The notes beneath the pieces were generated by a model. That model had not been told where the DNA came from. It did not search any database and saw nothing but the letters and a program-made list of their open reading frames with translations. DNA of 64,000 bases, from positions 62,001-126,000 of the forward strand of contig CAKPHC010000001.1 in the NCBI GenBank assembly GCA_934155645.1. The letters are read 5' to 3'. This document shows, piece by piece, positions 32,735-41,325 of the stretch. The stretch comes from an uncultured Bacilli bacterium (GTDB lineage Bacteria > Bacillota_I > Bacilli_A > RF39 > UBA660). The first letter of the stretch is position 1, and each line of letters begins with the position of its first letter. Made by a program: the position numbers and the translations under genes.

Positions 32735-33682
32735 TCACATATATATTTTAGGGTAGTTTAAATCAGCCAACTGCTTCCATACTGATTCCACGTCTAGTTT
32801 ATAGAGCCATTTATAATACTTTGTAGGTTCATTATATAATCTTTGCACTTTTGAAAAGTAGTATTTCACAGTAATTTCTTCACTTCCCAAATCTTTACTT
32901 ATTTTATATTTATTATTTTGACTATTGCTATTATTAGAAGGAATGTTATACAATTTATCATCTGGTTTCTCAACAAAATTAAATAAATACTTTGAAAAGT
33001 TCGTTAAATCATTTCCGATAATAAAAATGATTTCATTCTTATATAAAGCATAAAAATTATTATAGTTGTTATTTATTTGATATATCAAATCATTCCAAGA
33101 ATAACTTTTCGATATATTATAATTTTGTAATAATAAACTAATAAAATGCGACATCACATCTTTCGTGTTTATAAATTCATAATACAAATTGTTGAATGTA
33201 TCTTTGGTAATCACATTCTTCTTCACAGTATATACATATTTACCATCTTTATATTTAAAATATTTTCCGTCATCTTGTGTAACAAAAATGTCCTCTGTCA
33301 AATCTACACTAGTCATATTATAAACTTCAACAAACTTCATAATTTGATCAAATGAATTAAATAATTGTTCATCCTCTGGAAAAGAGTTCATATAATTTAA
33401 AATTGGAATCATTTTATAATTTGAAAAATCTTTAAGTAATTCACCTTTAGTAATTGGTTTTTTCATATTATATCTTTGTTGATACCTTATTAGCATGTAA
33501 GTATCATTAAATCCTTTAACAGAATGAAATTGCATAATAATACTTGCTCTACTAAAATCACTATAAAGAGCATATTTGCTTTTTTCCTCACTAATAACTT
33601 TGCTTATAAAGAATATAACTAATATAATAAATGAAATACTAACAAAAATAGCAATCAAAACCTTAACTTTTTTTTGACTCAT
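32735..33682 (-). CDS. Membrane-anchored protein in ABC export operon, unknown
   Basis: 315 residues, last gene of the operon. One N-terminal membrane helix (residues 7-28), then an extracellular helical region with many aromatic and Asn residues; a low-complexity NIPSNNSNSQNNK stretch near residue 245. No known domain. It overlaps the ATPase gene by 20 bases, so it is co-translated and probably works with the transporter, for example as an accessory or self-protection protein. This reading is inference from operon position. Confidence 0.6.
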   Translation of the reverse strand: MSQKKVKVLIAIFVSISFIILVIFFISKVISEEKSKYALYSDFSRASIIMQFHSVKGFNDTYMLIRYQQRYNMKKPITKGELLKDFSNYKMIPILNYMNSFPEDEQLFNSFDQIMKFVEVYNMTSVDLTEDIFVTQDDGKYFKYKDGKYVYTVKKNVITKDTFNNLYYEFINTKDVMSHFISLLLQNYNISKSYSWNDLIYQINNNYNNFYALYKNEIIFIIGNDLTNFSKYLFNFVEKPDDKLYNIPSNNSNSQNNKYKISKDLGSEEITVKYYFSKVQRLYNEPTKYYKWLYKLDVESVWKQLADLNYPKIYM

Positions 33683-34319
33683 TAGCTACCTCCACCTTTT
33701 TCAACTTTCCCGCATCCATTTCATAAACAATATCACACAATAAATTAATATCTTCTTGATAATGACTAGTAATTAATATTGTTTTACCTCCATTTTTCAA
33801 GTCTAATATAATAGTTCTAAAAAGTTTGACAGTTTCTTTATCTATCCCATTAAATGGCTCATCTAATATCAGAAGATCGTTATTATCCAACAGTATTTGA
33901 GCAAATTTTAATCGTTGCTTCATTCCAGTTGAATAATTTTTATATTTCGTTTTATTATTAGGATTAAGCCCAACTACTTCCATAACTTTATATATATCAT
34001 TTAAATTAATATTTTTTGTTAAACTAGATAAAATTTTTAGATTTTTTAAACCTGTCTCGTTATTTAGAAAACCAGTATCTATAAGTGCACTTATATTGTT
34101 AGGCCTATCTGAATCTATTATTTTGCCATCAATTTTTATCTGACCACTAGTTGGTATATATAGTCCACATATAATTTTTAATAAAACCGTTTTACCACTT
34201 CCATTGCGCCCTATAATACCTACTATTTGGTTGTTTGGAACTTCAAAATTGACATGTTCTAAAATTACTTTATTGTCGAATTTTTTACATACATTCCTTA
34301 TACTAACTTTACTCTTCAT
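33663..34319 (-). CDS. ABC transporter ATP-binding protein
   Basis: 218 residues, single ATPase domain: Walker A GRNGSGKTV near residue 39, the signature YSTGMKQRLKFAQ, Walker B LLILDEPFNGID and the H-loop TSHYQED. The helical subdomain and signature are of the ABC-2 exporter subfamily often used for antibiotic or peptide export and self-resistance. It is preceded by two permease genes and by a small secreted-protein gene and overlaps the last gene. It would power export through the two permeases. Confidence 0.92.
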   Translation of the reverse strand: MKSKVSIRNVCKKFDNKVILEHVNFEVPNNQIVGIIGRNGSGKTVLLKIICGLYIPTSGQIKIDGKIIDSDRPNNISALIDTGFLNNETGLKNLKILSSLTKNINLNDIYKVMEVVGLNPNNKTKYKNYSTGMKQRLKFAQILLDNNDLLILDEPFNGIDKETVKLFRTIILDLKNGGKTILITSHYQEDINLLCDIVYEMDAGKLKKVEVANESKKS

Positions 34320-34335
34320 AATTCCTCCCTAAACA

Positions 34336-35052
34336 TTAAATATCAATCTTTTTTATAAATCGAATCGATAATAAGTTTATTATTACATATAACACTATTA
34401 AAAACACAACAACATAAATTACATTTTCAAAAACTATGGTTTCATTGATATAATGAATACTCCAAAAGTTTAGCGCTACGCTAACGCCCAAAAATACTGA
34501 TATTGAAGATAACAATGCAAAAAAAATGTCTCTTATCAAAATATATATAAATACAAATGTGCTAGTTGCTAAAGTTGAAATAATAAACTTTAATATAAAT
34601 GATATAATAAAACTATTATCAAAAAACGCAGTGTTCATTTTTATATAATAAAATCCAAACAATATTACAAAATATATAACACAGAAAACTAAACTTTCTA
34701 TTATAATCATAGGAATAATTTTTGTTAAAACTTTTTTTCTTCCTATTTTTAATATTGTATTTGAACTATCAATTAACAAAAACGACACAACTTGCAAAAC
34801 CGGATATAATAAAATGCAAAAAAAGCAAATATCTATAATACAACTAAAGAACATCCCGTTAGCATTAAAGGCCGTAGGCAACAACATTGCATTAAACAAA
34901 TAAACCGAGGAAACGCTTAAATTATTTTCATTCAAATACTCTATTAGCAAATTCAATAATGGTAAAAAGCCTATAAAAATCAGTATTAAGCATGAAGCAA
35001 CAATAAAAATATATGTTTTATTTTTGCAAAAACTAAAAAACAACCTATTCAT
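34336..35052 (-). CDS. ABC-2-type transporter permease, six-helix
   Basis: 238 residues with six predicted membrane helices and short loops (starts MNRLFFSFCKNKTYIFIVASC). No domain beyond this can be named. The start overlaps the preceding permease gene by 8 bases and the ATPase gene follows after 16 bases, so it is one of two membrane subunits of the exporter. Sequence is Ile/Asn-rich with high A+T content. Confidence 0.75.
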   Translation of the reverse strand: MNRLFFSFCKNKTYIFIVASCLILIFIGFLPLLNLLIEYLNENNLSVSSVYLFNAMLLPTAFNANGMFFSCIIDICFFCILLYPVLQVVSFLLIDSSNTILKIGRKKVLTKIIPMIIIESLVFCVIYFVILFGFYYIKMNTAFFDNSFIISFILKFIISTLATSTFVFIYILIRDIFFALLSSISVFLGVSVALNFWSIHYINETIVFENVIYVVVFLIVLYVIINLLSIRFIKKIDI

Positions 35053-35998
35053 AAGAATCCTTTAATTTTCTTTTAAGCAAAATCATAGTAATAATAATTA
35101 GAATAAAAGTTAATACTATAATAGGCGCTAATGACCAAACAATTGATAATCTAGATTCTAGCCATACATTTAATACACTATAAATTGAATAGTATGAAAA
35201 CATTGAAGACAAAATATATTTACTAGATATATTTTCCAATAGTGAAAAAATAATTGATTGTCCTACCATTACTAATATAAATATCAAATATGTGTTAATT
35301 TTCTTTTTACTTAATAAAATAATAATAGTAGAAATAAGCGCTACCACAACCCCATAAAAAAGTGACATGACAATATCACCTATTACTAATGATATTGGAT
35401 TATAAATCTGAAAGATTTCAAGGGCTCTATTATTTATAAAATTATAATTGTTAATTACAAACTTATGAGAAAAACTAGGATAATAAAAAATTAATAAAAA
35501 TATATAATAAATAATTTTAGGCACTACTGCTAATATTCCACCTAAAATGCAATTAGTTGATAATGTATATCTTATATACTTCTTTTTTCCTATTTTTAAT
35601 ATAACATTATTAGCAAATCCATTATGAACATCATCATAATATATATTATTAATATATTTAAAAATAATAAATGGTAAAACGAACAAATATATACTAAAAA
35701 TAGTATTACTATGCATAAAGCAATATAAATATGGTGCTGATAATATTCCTACCACATCATTTTCGACAAATATTGACAGTGGCATATTTGAAGATACAAT
35801 CAAGCTAGTATAATCTCCCTGTAAGTATTTAGCAACATAGTAATTTATATATGTTTCCATATAATTAATAATTTCATTAAAATAGGAATTTTTAATTGTC
35901 AAAAAGCAAAAAATAAAAATAAACACACTGATTAAAATAAAAATAATTGATTTATTGTTTACTATTCTTTCCTTTAAATACATCAAAAATATCTTCAT
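35045..35998 (-). CDS. ABC-2-type transporter permease, second subunit
   Basis: 317 residues from ATG 35998, which has GGAGG 4-5 bases upstream; an in-frame ATG at 36019 has no such site. Six predicted membrane helices with a large extracellular loop between the first two (ENDVVGILSAPYLYCF region). It overlaps the next permease by 8 bases. It resembles the permeases of lantibiotic- or lactococcin-like self-protection exporters in layout only. Confidence 0.75.
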   Translation of the reverse strand: MKIFLMYLKERIVNNKSIIFILISVFIFIFCFLTIKNSYFNEIINYMETYINYYVAKYLQGDYTSLIVSSNMPLSIFVENDVVGILSAPYLYCFMHSNTIFSIYLFVLPFIIFKYINNIYYDDVHNGFANNVILKIGKKKYIRYTLSTNCILGGILAVVPKIIYYIFLLIFYYPSFSHKFVINNYNFINNRALEIFQIYNPISLVIGDIVMSLFYGVVVALISTIIILLSKKKINTYLIFILVMVGQSIIFSLLENISSKYILSSMFSYYSIYSVLNVWLESRLSIVWSLAPIIVLTFILIIITMILLKRKLKDSYE

Positions 35999-36077
35999 AT
36001 TGCCTCCAACTATTATCATATAAATTTTTGTGAGAATGTTAATATAGATTTTAAAACAATATATAAATTACTCTAAA

Positions 36078-36566
36078 TTAGTCTAATGTAAACAGTGAAA
36101 CAACTGTTGTAGTTCCGCCAATGACCGAGCCATTTTTTAAATACCATCTATATTGTTGACCTGATACTCCACAATATAATGAAGTTGTATTACTTCCTGA
36201 ACAAGTAGTTGATGTATATGCTGAATAAGGTGCACCGCTACTTGATCCACTAATTGGATACCAAACGGCATTCTTAGTATTTCCCTTCGCAGGTAGTGTC
36301 AAAGTACTTCCAGCCGTTACCACATTATTGCCATATTTCGTTTGATAAGTAACGTCAAACTTGTCACCATTTACGGTCTTCGTTACATGAGCTGTAGAAT
36401 AAGTATAATTAGAATTTGCAGTTAAAAAATCTGTATTTGCCACACCGCCCCAGGCTGGTAATGAAAAAGTAAATTGGAATCCTTGAGCAGCATTAACCGT
36501 AACAATTCCAAATACAAGTAACACAACTATAGCAATAAAAGAACAAATTTTGTGATTTTTTTCCAT
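36078..36566 (-). CDS. Small secreted protein, candidate exported effector (DUF2712 or bacteriocin-like)
   Basis: 162 residues. Clear signal peptide (residues 1-26, IVVLLVFGIVTVNAAQG) and a mature part of about 136 residues, rich in Thr, Ser, Tyr and Gly and predicted to be all beta, with a Cys pair or trio in YTSTTCSGSN and SLYCGVSGQQYRW. It starts the operon that encodes a two-permease ABC exporter and an anchored protein. The arrangement recalls lactococcin-972-type loci and DUF2712 proteins, but I cannot match the sequence to either. Its promoter region ends in a terminator 48 bases upstream of the start, suggesting attenuation. AGAAGGGAGAG site. Confidence 0.6.
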   Translation of the reverse strand: MEKNHKICSFIAIVVLLVFGIVTVNAAQGFQFTFSLPAWGGVANTDFLTANSNYTYSTAHVTKTVNGDKFDVTYQTKYGNNVVTAGSTLTLPAKGNTKNAVWYPISGSSSGAPYSAYTSTTCSGSNTTSLYCGVSGQQYRWYLKNGSVIGGTTTVVSLFTLD

Positions 36567-36613
36567 TTAATTCTCTCCCTTCTATAAATCTATATAACAT
36601 CCTCACAACATAA

Positions 36614-36675
36614 CAAAAAAACGAACAGCATTATTTCATACAGAATTTTTTCTATATGATGACTAATACTGCTCG
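36614..36675 (-). promoter_or_regulatory. Attenuator-like terminator before the export operon
   Basis: On the - strand CGAGCAGTATTA (36664-36675) pairs with TAATGCTGTTCG (36622-36633) over 12 bp (two G-U), with an inner helix CATATAGAA / TTCTGTATG, then T7. It ends 48 bases upstream of the start codon. GATGAC and GTCATC flank the first arm and could form a competing hairpin. The preceding gene on this strand ends 376 bases away, too far for this to be its own terminator. Within 36680-37051 I see no coding frame; possible promoters include TTGATA..TATACT near 36830. Confidence 0.6.
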
Positions 36676-37051
36676 TCATCTAAACCATTTTTATTTTATC
36701 ATAATAATTTTCTCAAATCAATATGTTTTTATGTTAACTTAAAAACTATACAAATGTATTACATATTTAGAAACTCGTTTAAACAAAAAATTTATTACTT
36801 TTACAAATTTTAATTATAGAGTATAATAACCGCTTTTATATATCAAACTTTCGTTAATAATAATGAAATATTTTTAGTGCAGTAAAAATCCCAAAAGTTA
36901 TAAAACATTACTTTACTATAACACAATATTTTATTATTTGCTCAACAATTAATTTTCAAATTTTTCTTTCTCATATTGTAATTTTCTTTTTTTAATTTAT
37001 AAGGTCATTCTTTAATAAAAATTTATCAAATCACTTATCTCACGACCATTT

Positions 37052-38053
37052 TTATTTATTTAAAGTTTCAAATACTTTTACACTTACTGCTACAGTAGCT
37101 CCAACCATTGGATTATTACCCATTCCTATTAAGCCCATCATTTCTACATGAGCAGGAACTGAAGAAGAGCCAGCAAATTGAGCATCACTATGCATTCTTC
37201 CCATTGTATCTGTCATACCATAACTAGAAGGTCCAGCAGCCATATTATCGGGATGAAGTGTTCTACCAGTTCCTCCACCACTTGCTACTGAAAAATACTT
37301 TTTACCCTGTTCCAATCTTTCTTTTTTATAAGTACCAGCTACTGGATGTTGGAATCTTGTAGGATTAGTTGAATTACCTGTAATAGATACATCAACATTT
37401 TCATGGTGCATTATAGCAACGCCTTCTCTTACATCGTTAGCTCCATAACATTTTACTTTGCTTCGCTCACCATTAGAATAAGCTTTTTCACTAACTATTT
37501 TTAAAGTAGAAGTTGTAAAATCATATTCGGTCTCTACAAAAGTAAAACCATTTATTCTAGAAATTATTTGAGCAGCATCTTTACCTAATCCATTAAGTAT
37601 TACTCGTAATGGTTTTTGTCTAACTTTATTAGCAGACTTGGCAATACCTATAGCACCTTCGGCCGCTGCAAAAGATTCATGTCCTGCTAAAAATGCAAAA
37701 CATTCTGTATCTTCACTTAGTAACATAGCACCTAAATTACCATGACCTAATCCAACTTTTCTCTCATCAGCAACACTTCCTGGGATACAGAAAGATTGTA
37801 AACCTTCTCCGATATACTTACTTGCTTCTGCTGCTGTTTTAGCATTTTCTTTTATTGCAATAGCAGCACCTACTGTATAAGCCCAACAAGCGTTATCAAA
37901 ACAAATTGGTTGAATACCTCTTACTATTTCAAAAACATCAATGCCTTTTTCTTCACATATTTTTTTAGCATCTTCTATAGTAGCAATTCCATGTTTATTT
38001 AGAGTAGCTTCTATTTGTTTAATTCTTCTATCATAATTTTCAAATAATGCCAT
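37052..38053 (-). CDS. GGGtGRT protein
   Basis: 333 residues of the GGGtGRT family, named for the motif seen here as SGGGTGRTLHPDN near residue 257. MALFENYDRRIKQIEATLNKHGI, IQPICFDNACWAYTVGAAIA and GHGNLGAMLLSEDTECFAFLAGHESFAAAEG are family blocks. It is always found beside the Fe-S scaffold-like gene, as here (2 bases between stop and start). It is thought to act with that protein in Fe-S or sulfur chemistry; the reaction is unknown. Strong site AAGGAGGAG. Confidence 0.93.
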   Translation of the reverse strand: MALFENYDRRIKQIEATLNKHGIATIEDAKKICEEKGIDVFEIVRGIQPICFDNACWAYTVGAAIAIKENAKTAAEASKYIGEGLQSFCIPGSVADERKVGLGHGNLGAMLLSEDTECFAFLAGHESFAAAEGAIGIAKSANKVRQKPLRVILNGLGKDAAQIISRINGFTFVETEYDFTTSTLKIVSEKAYSNGERSKVKCYGANDVREGVAIMHHENVDVSITGNSTNPTRFQHPVAGTYKKERLEQGKKYFSVASGGGTGRTLHPDNMAAGPSSYGMTDTMGRMHSDAQFAGSSSVPAHVEMMGLIGMGNNPMVGATVAVSVKVFETLNK

Positions 38054-38055
38054 AA

Positions 38056-38745
38056 CTACTCCTCCCTTGGATCGATTACTTTTACTGCTTCATCGAATCT
38101 TCCATACTTACCACTAGCTTTTTCAATTGCTTCTAGCGGGTCCATTTTCTTCTTTATATTATCCATCATCTTACCTAAGTTAACATACTTATATCCAATA
38201 ATTTCATTATTTTCATCTAATCCTACTTCTGTAATATATCCTTCGGATAATTCTAAGTATCTAGGTCCCTTCAATTTAGTACTGTAACAAGTACCAACTT
38301 GACTACGATGTCCTTTACCTAAATCTTCAAGACCTGCTCCTACTAATAATCCTCCCTCCGAGAAAGCTGATTGACTTCTACCATAAACTATTTGTAAGAA
38401 CAATTCTCTCATTGCAGTATTAATAGCATCACAAACTAAGTCAGTATTTAATGCTTCAAGTAGTGTCTTACCTACTAGTATTTCTGAAGCCATAGCAGCT
38501 GAATGAGTCATTCCTGAACATCCTACTGTTTCTACTAAAGCCTCTTCTATAATTCCATTTTTAATATTAAGTGTTAATTTACAAGCACCTTGTTGTGGTG
38601 CACACCAACCTATACCATGAGTAAGTCCAGAAATATCTTTTATTTCTTTAGCTTCAACAAACTTTCCTTCTTCAGGTATTGGAGCTGGTCCATGATTAGC
38701 ACCTTTATTTACAGTGCACATGTTCTCTACTTCTTTTGAATACAT
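38056..38745 (-). CDS. Iron-sulfur cluster assembly scaffold-like protein (NifU/IscU-type)
   Basis: 229 residues with a NifU-N/IscU-like fold: CKLTLNIKNGIIEEALVETVGCSGMTHSAA carries the first Cys, and further Cys residues are present near residues 105 and 160 (VGTCYSTKL). The N-terminal CAPQQGAC motif is typical of this GGGtGRT partner group and differs from classical IscU. First gene of the two-gene operon, AGGAGG upstream. Probably a cluster-binding partner of the downstream protein; not the general Suf scaffold. Confidence 0.88.
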   Translation of the reverse strand: MYSKEVENMCTVNKGANHGPAPIPEEGKFVEAKEIKDISGLTHGIGWCAPQQGACKLTLNIKNGIIEEALVETVGCSGMTHSAAMASEILVGKTLLEALNTDLVCDAINTAMRELFLQIVYGRSQSAFSEGGLLVGAGLEDLGKGHRSQVGTCYSTKLKGPRYLELSEGYITEVGLDENNEIIGYKYVNLGKMMDNIKKKMDPLEAIEKASGKYGRFDEAVKVIDPREE

Positions 38746-38796
38746 ATAACCTCCTATTTTTATAATCTAATTATAACACTTATAAGAGTTAAAAAA

Positions 38797-38829
38797 AAGG
38801 ACACCTGTAAAGTAATCCTTACAAAGTGT
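38797..38829 (-). terminator. Terminator of the galE operon
   Basis: GACAC...GTAAG pairs with CTTTAC...GTGTC with one bulged base, followed by T8 on the - strand. Confidence 0.75.
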
Positions 38830-38832
38830 CAA

Positions 38833-39852
38833 CTATTTAGTATGTTTTCTATCATATTTATTTACTACTTCAGATACTTCATTTAAATGATTAAAGCAAG
38901 AAGTAACAAAATATTTTTTTATATAATCACTCATTGGATAACAAGTACGCTCTTCAACAATTTGAGGTATTGCTTCCACATGTTCTTGTAATAATTCTAC
39001 TTTATCTTTTACATAATCAACATACTCACTGCTGGAAATACGTAAAAATTTATCTAATACCTCTAATGGCTTTCTTGTACTGCTGTTATCAACCTTTAAA
39101 AGTAACTCCTTTTGGGTTAAATCACCTCTACCTAAAGAATTTTCAACCGCTACGTTCATATGAAGATTTAGAATTCTACCATGGTCATATGCAGGTGTTA
39201 ATTCTTTACCTTGTCTACCGCCTTTAATAGCCCAATTTTCTACGTGATCATCAACATTAACTGTTAATATATCAAAAATAAGTTTATCTATTAAACCATC
39301 CATTATTTTTTTTATAATATAACTTTTGTTGTAATCATTTTTATACTTATCTTCTAAAATTGACCATAAATCTTCTAGATTATTTAATTTAGTACAAGCA
39401 TCATCTATTGTATCATCACTAGAAAGTCCATATAAAGCTTGTAATTCTTCATTATCTTCTAATTTTTCTTCATAAAAATCAAAAATTATATCTGTTCCTG
39501 CATACAACGTTTCATATTGTTCTAAAAAGTTATAGCTTATTACTCCTTTATTAAGAGAAAACTTAGCTAAATCATAATGTGCTGTTTCCATATTTAAAGC
39601 CTTAGCAATTTCTTCACCTAAAAGTTCTGCATAGTCTTCATCAGATTTCCAATTAGTAATTTTAAATAATGCGATACGTTCTCCTTCTTCAGATAGAATC
39701 CAAAACTTATCACTTCTACCAGAAGTTTCTGTTTCAATTATTCCTACCGCTTCTAATTCTTCTAAATCTTCCCAATCTCTACCTAGACGTTTATGAAAAT
39801 ATTCATCTAAATCAAGTCTACCTTTTACTCTACTTGTCTTTATTTCTTCCAT
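38833..39852 (-). CDS. HipA-like kinase-fold protein, no HipB partner
   Basis: 339 residues with the C-terminal kinase signature of HipA: DILTVNVDDHVENWAI near residue 195 (catalytic Asp) and LTPAYDHGRILN (metal Asp). The N-terminal half has SEEGERIALFKITN as the ATP-binding lobe in reduced form. Sequences outside these motifs are not HipA-like, so target and substrate are uncertain. There is no HipB antitoxin next to it, so I do not call it a toxin-antitoxin system. It follows galE by two bases and is co-transcribed with it. Confidence 0.7.
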   Translation of the reverse strand: MEEIKTSRVKGRLDLDEYFHKRLGRDWEDLEELEAVGIIETETSGRSDKFWILSEEGERIALFKITNWKSDEDYAELLGEEIAKALNMETAHYDLAKFSLNKGVISYNFLEQYETLYAGTDIIFDFYEEKLEDNEELQALYGLSSDDTIDDACTKLNNLEDLWSILEDKYKNDYNKSYIIKKIMDGLIDKLIFDILTVNVDDHVENWAIKGGRQGKELTPAYDHGRILNLHMNVAVENSLGRGDLTQKELLLKVDNSSTRKPLEVLDKFLRISSSEYVDYVKDKVELLQEHVEAIPQIVEERTCYPMSDYIKKYFVTSCFNHLNEVSEVVNKYDRKHTK

Positions 39853-39854
39853 GA

Positions 39855-40853
39855 TTATTTATTTTTAATTACGAAGTTATATGCATCTCTACACATTTCT
39901 TCTATACCTTTCGTAGCTGTCCAACCAAGTTTTTCCTTAGCATAACTAGGGTCAGCATAACATTCTGCAATATCCCCCGGACGACGTTCTGTTATTTTAT
40001 AATTAACTTTTACATCATTTACTTTAGAAAAATTATTTACTATTTCAAGTACACTATAACCATTACCTGTACCTAAATTATAATAATCTATTCCTGTTTC
40101 ATTTTTAATTTTTTCTATTGCTTTTAAATGACCTTTACTTAAATCAACAACATGAATATAATCTCTTACACCTGTACCATCTTTAGTATCATAATCATTA
40201 CCAAAAATACTTAAACACTCTAATTCACCAGTAGCAACTTTAACGATATATGGCATTAAGTTGTTAGGTATATCATTAGGATTTTCACCAATTAAACCTG
40301 ATTCATGGGCTCCTATAGGATTAAAGTATCTTAACACTGCAATACTCCACTCATTATCAGATATATATAAATCTTTTAAAATTCCCTCTATCATTAATTT
40401 AGTTGAACCATATGGATTAGTAGTAGATAATGGAAAATCTTCTTTAATAGGTAAACTTTTAGGACTTCCATATACAGTAGCGCTACTAGAGAATACTAAC
40501 TTTTTAACATTATGCTCACTCATTACTTCACATAGTGTTAAAGTTGAATCTATATTATTACGATAGTACATAAGTGGTTTCTTAACAGATTCACCAACTG
40601 CTTTATATCCAGCAAAATGAATAACTGCATCTATTTTCTCATTAGAGAATATTTTCTCCATTAAGTCTTTATCACATACATCACCTTGATAAAATTTAAA
40701 ATCCTTATGAGTTATTTCCTTAATTTTATCTAATACATCTTTCTTGGAATTAGAAAAATTATCCACTATAACTACTTCATATCCTTCGTTTAATAATTCT
40801 ACACATGTATGACTACCTATATAGCCACAACCACCAGTTACTAATATTTTCAT
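39855..40853 (-). CDS. galE: UDP-glucose 4-epimerase
   Basis: 332 residues, short-chain dehydrogenase fold with bound NAD. GGCGYIGSHTCVELL binds NAD; the catalytic SSSATVYGSP and YGSTK (Tyr, Lys) motifs are present, as is the substrate-binding RYFNPIGAHESG loop. It interconverts UDP-glucose and UDP-galactose for galactose use or surface glycan building. Site AGGAGG. Downstream is the HipA-like gene and upstream a small conserved gene on the same strand, 9 bases away. Confidence 0.96.
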   Translation of the reverse strand: MKILVTGGCGYIGSHTCVELLNEGYEVVIVDNFSNSKKDVLDKIKEITHKDFKFYQGDVCDKDLMEKIFSNEKIDAVIHFAGYKAVGESVKKPLMYYRNNIDSTLTLCEVMSEHNVKKLVFSSSATVYGSPKSLPIKEDFPLSTTNPYGSTKLMIEGILKDLYISDNEWSIAVLRYFNPIGAHESGLIGENPNDIPNNLMPYIVKVATGELECLSIFGNDYDTKDGTGVRDYIHVVDLSKGHLKAIEKIKNETGIDYYNLGTGNGYSVLEIVNNFSKVNDVKVNYKITERRPGDIAECYADPSYAKEKLGWTATKGIEEMCRDAYNFVIKNK

Positions 40854-40862
40854 TTAATCCTC

Positions 40863-41264
40863 CTATTTAAGTATCTCTTTCATTTTATTAGATATTTTTT
40901 TATACAATTTTATATTATTAGAATACTTATTTTTTTCATCAAATTTAACAATAATGTCACAGCCACCATCTTGGTGAAAATTAGTTTCGTACTCCATATC
41001 AAAAATCATTACTTCATCTTGTAAATAATTTTTAATTTTATCACAATCAACCAGAAAATCTCTTTTATCAAGAGAAGTACACATTCCAAAACTGTTAGTT
41101 TTATTATTAAAACCTAAGAACCATTCATAATCATAAATAGTACCATCAGGATTAATTATAAAACCATGCCCTTTAGTAGAATCCCATTCATGTAACTCTA
41201 GAATAGCTTTTTCTCGCATTTTTTCTAGTTTTTCTGCTATTTCTTGTTCTGTTAATTCCTTCAT
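40863..41264 (-). CDS. Hypothetical protein, 133 aa
   Basis: Not recognised. Soluble; helical start (EKLEKMREKAILELHEWD), then an alpha/beta domain with GHGFIINPDGTIYDYEWFLGFN and HQDGGCDIIVKF. Sequence composition is like neighbours. It is likely the first gene of the galE operon (9 bases to galE). Site GAGGTGG. Its role in nucleotide-sugar work is only suggested by position. Confidence 0.5.
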   Translation of the reverse strand: MKELTEQEIAEKLEKMREKAILELHEWDSTKGHGFIINPDGTIYDYEWFLGFNNKTNSFGMCTSLDKRDFLVDCDKIKNYLQDEVMIFDMEYETNFHQDGGCDIIVKFDEKNKYSNNIKLYKKISNKMKEILK

Positions 41265-41300
41265 AGTACCACCTCATTATCATTATATCACGATAAATAT

Positions 41301-41325
41301 AGAAAAAAAAGAGTTGTTAACTCTT
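41301..41325 (-). terminator. serS terminator
   Basis: AAGAGTT-AAC-AACTCTT with T8 on the - strand, next to the serS stop codon. Confidence 0.85.

Noticed and set aside
38833..39852. HipBA toxin-antitoxin system
   Set aside because: No small HTH gene lies next to the HipA-like gene.
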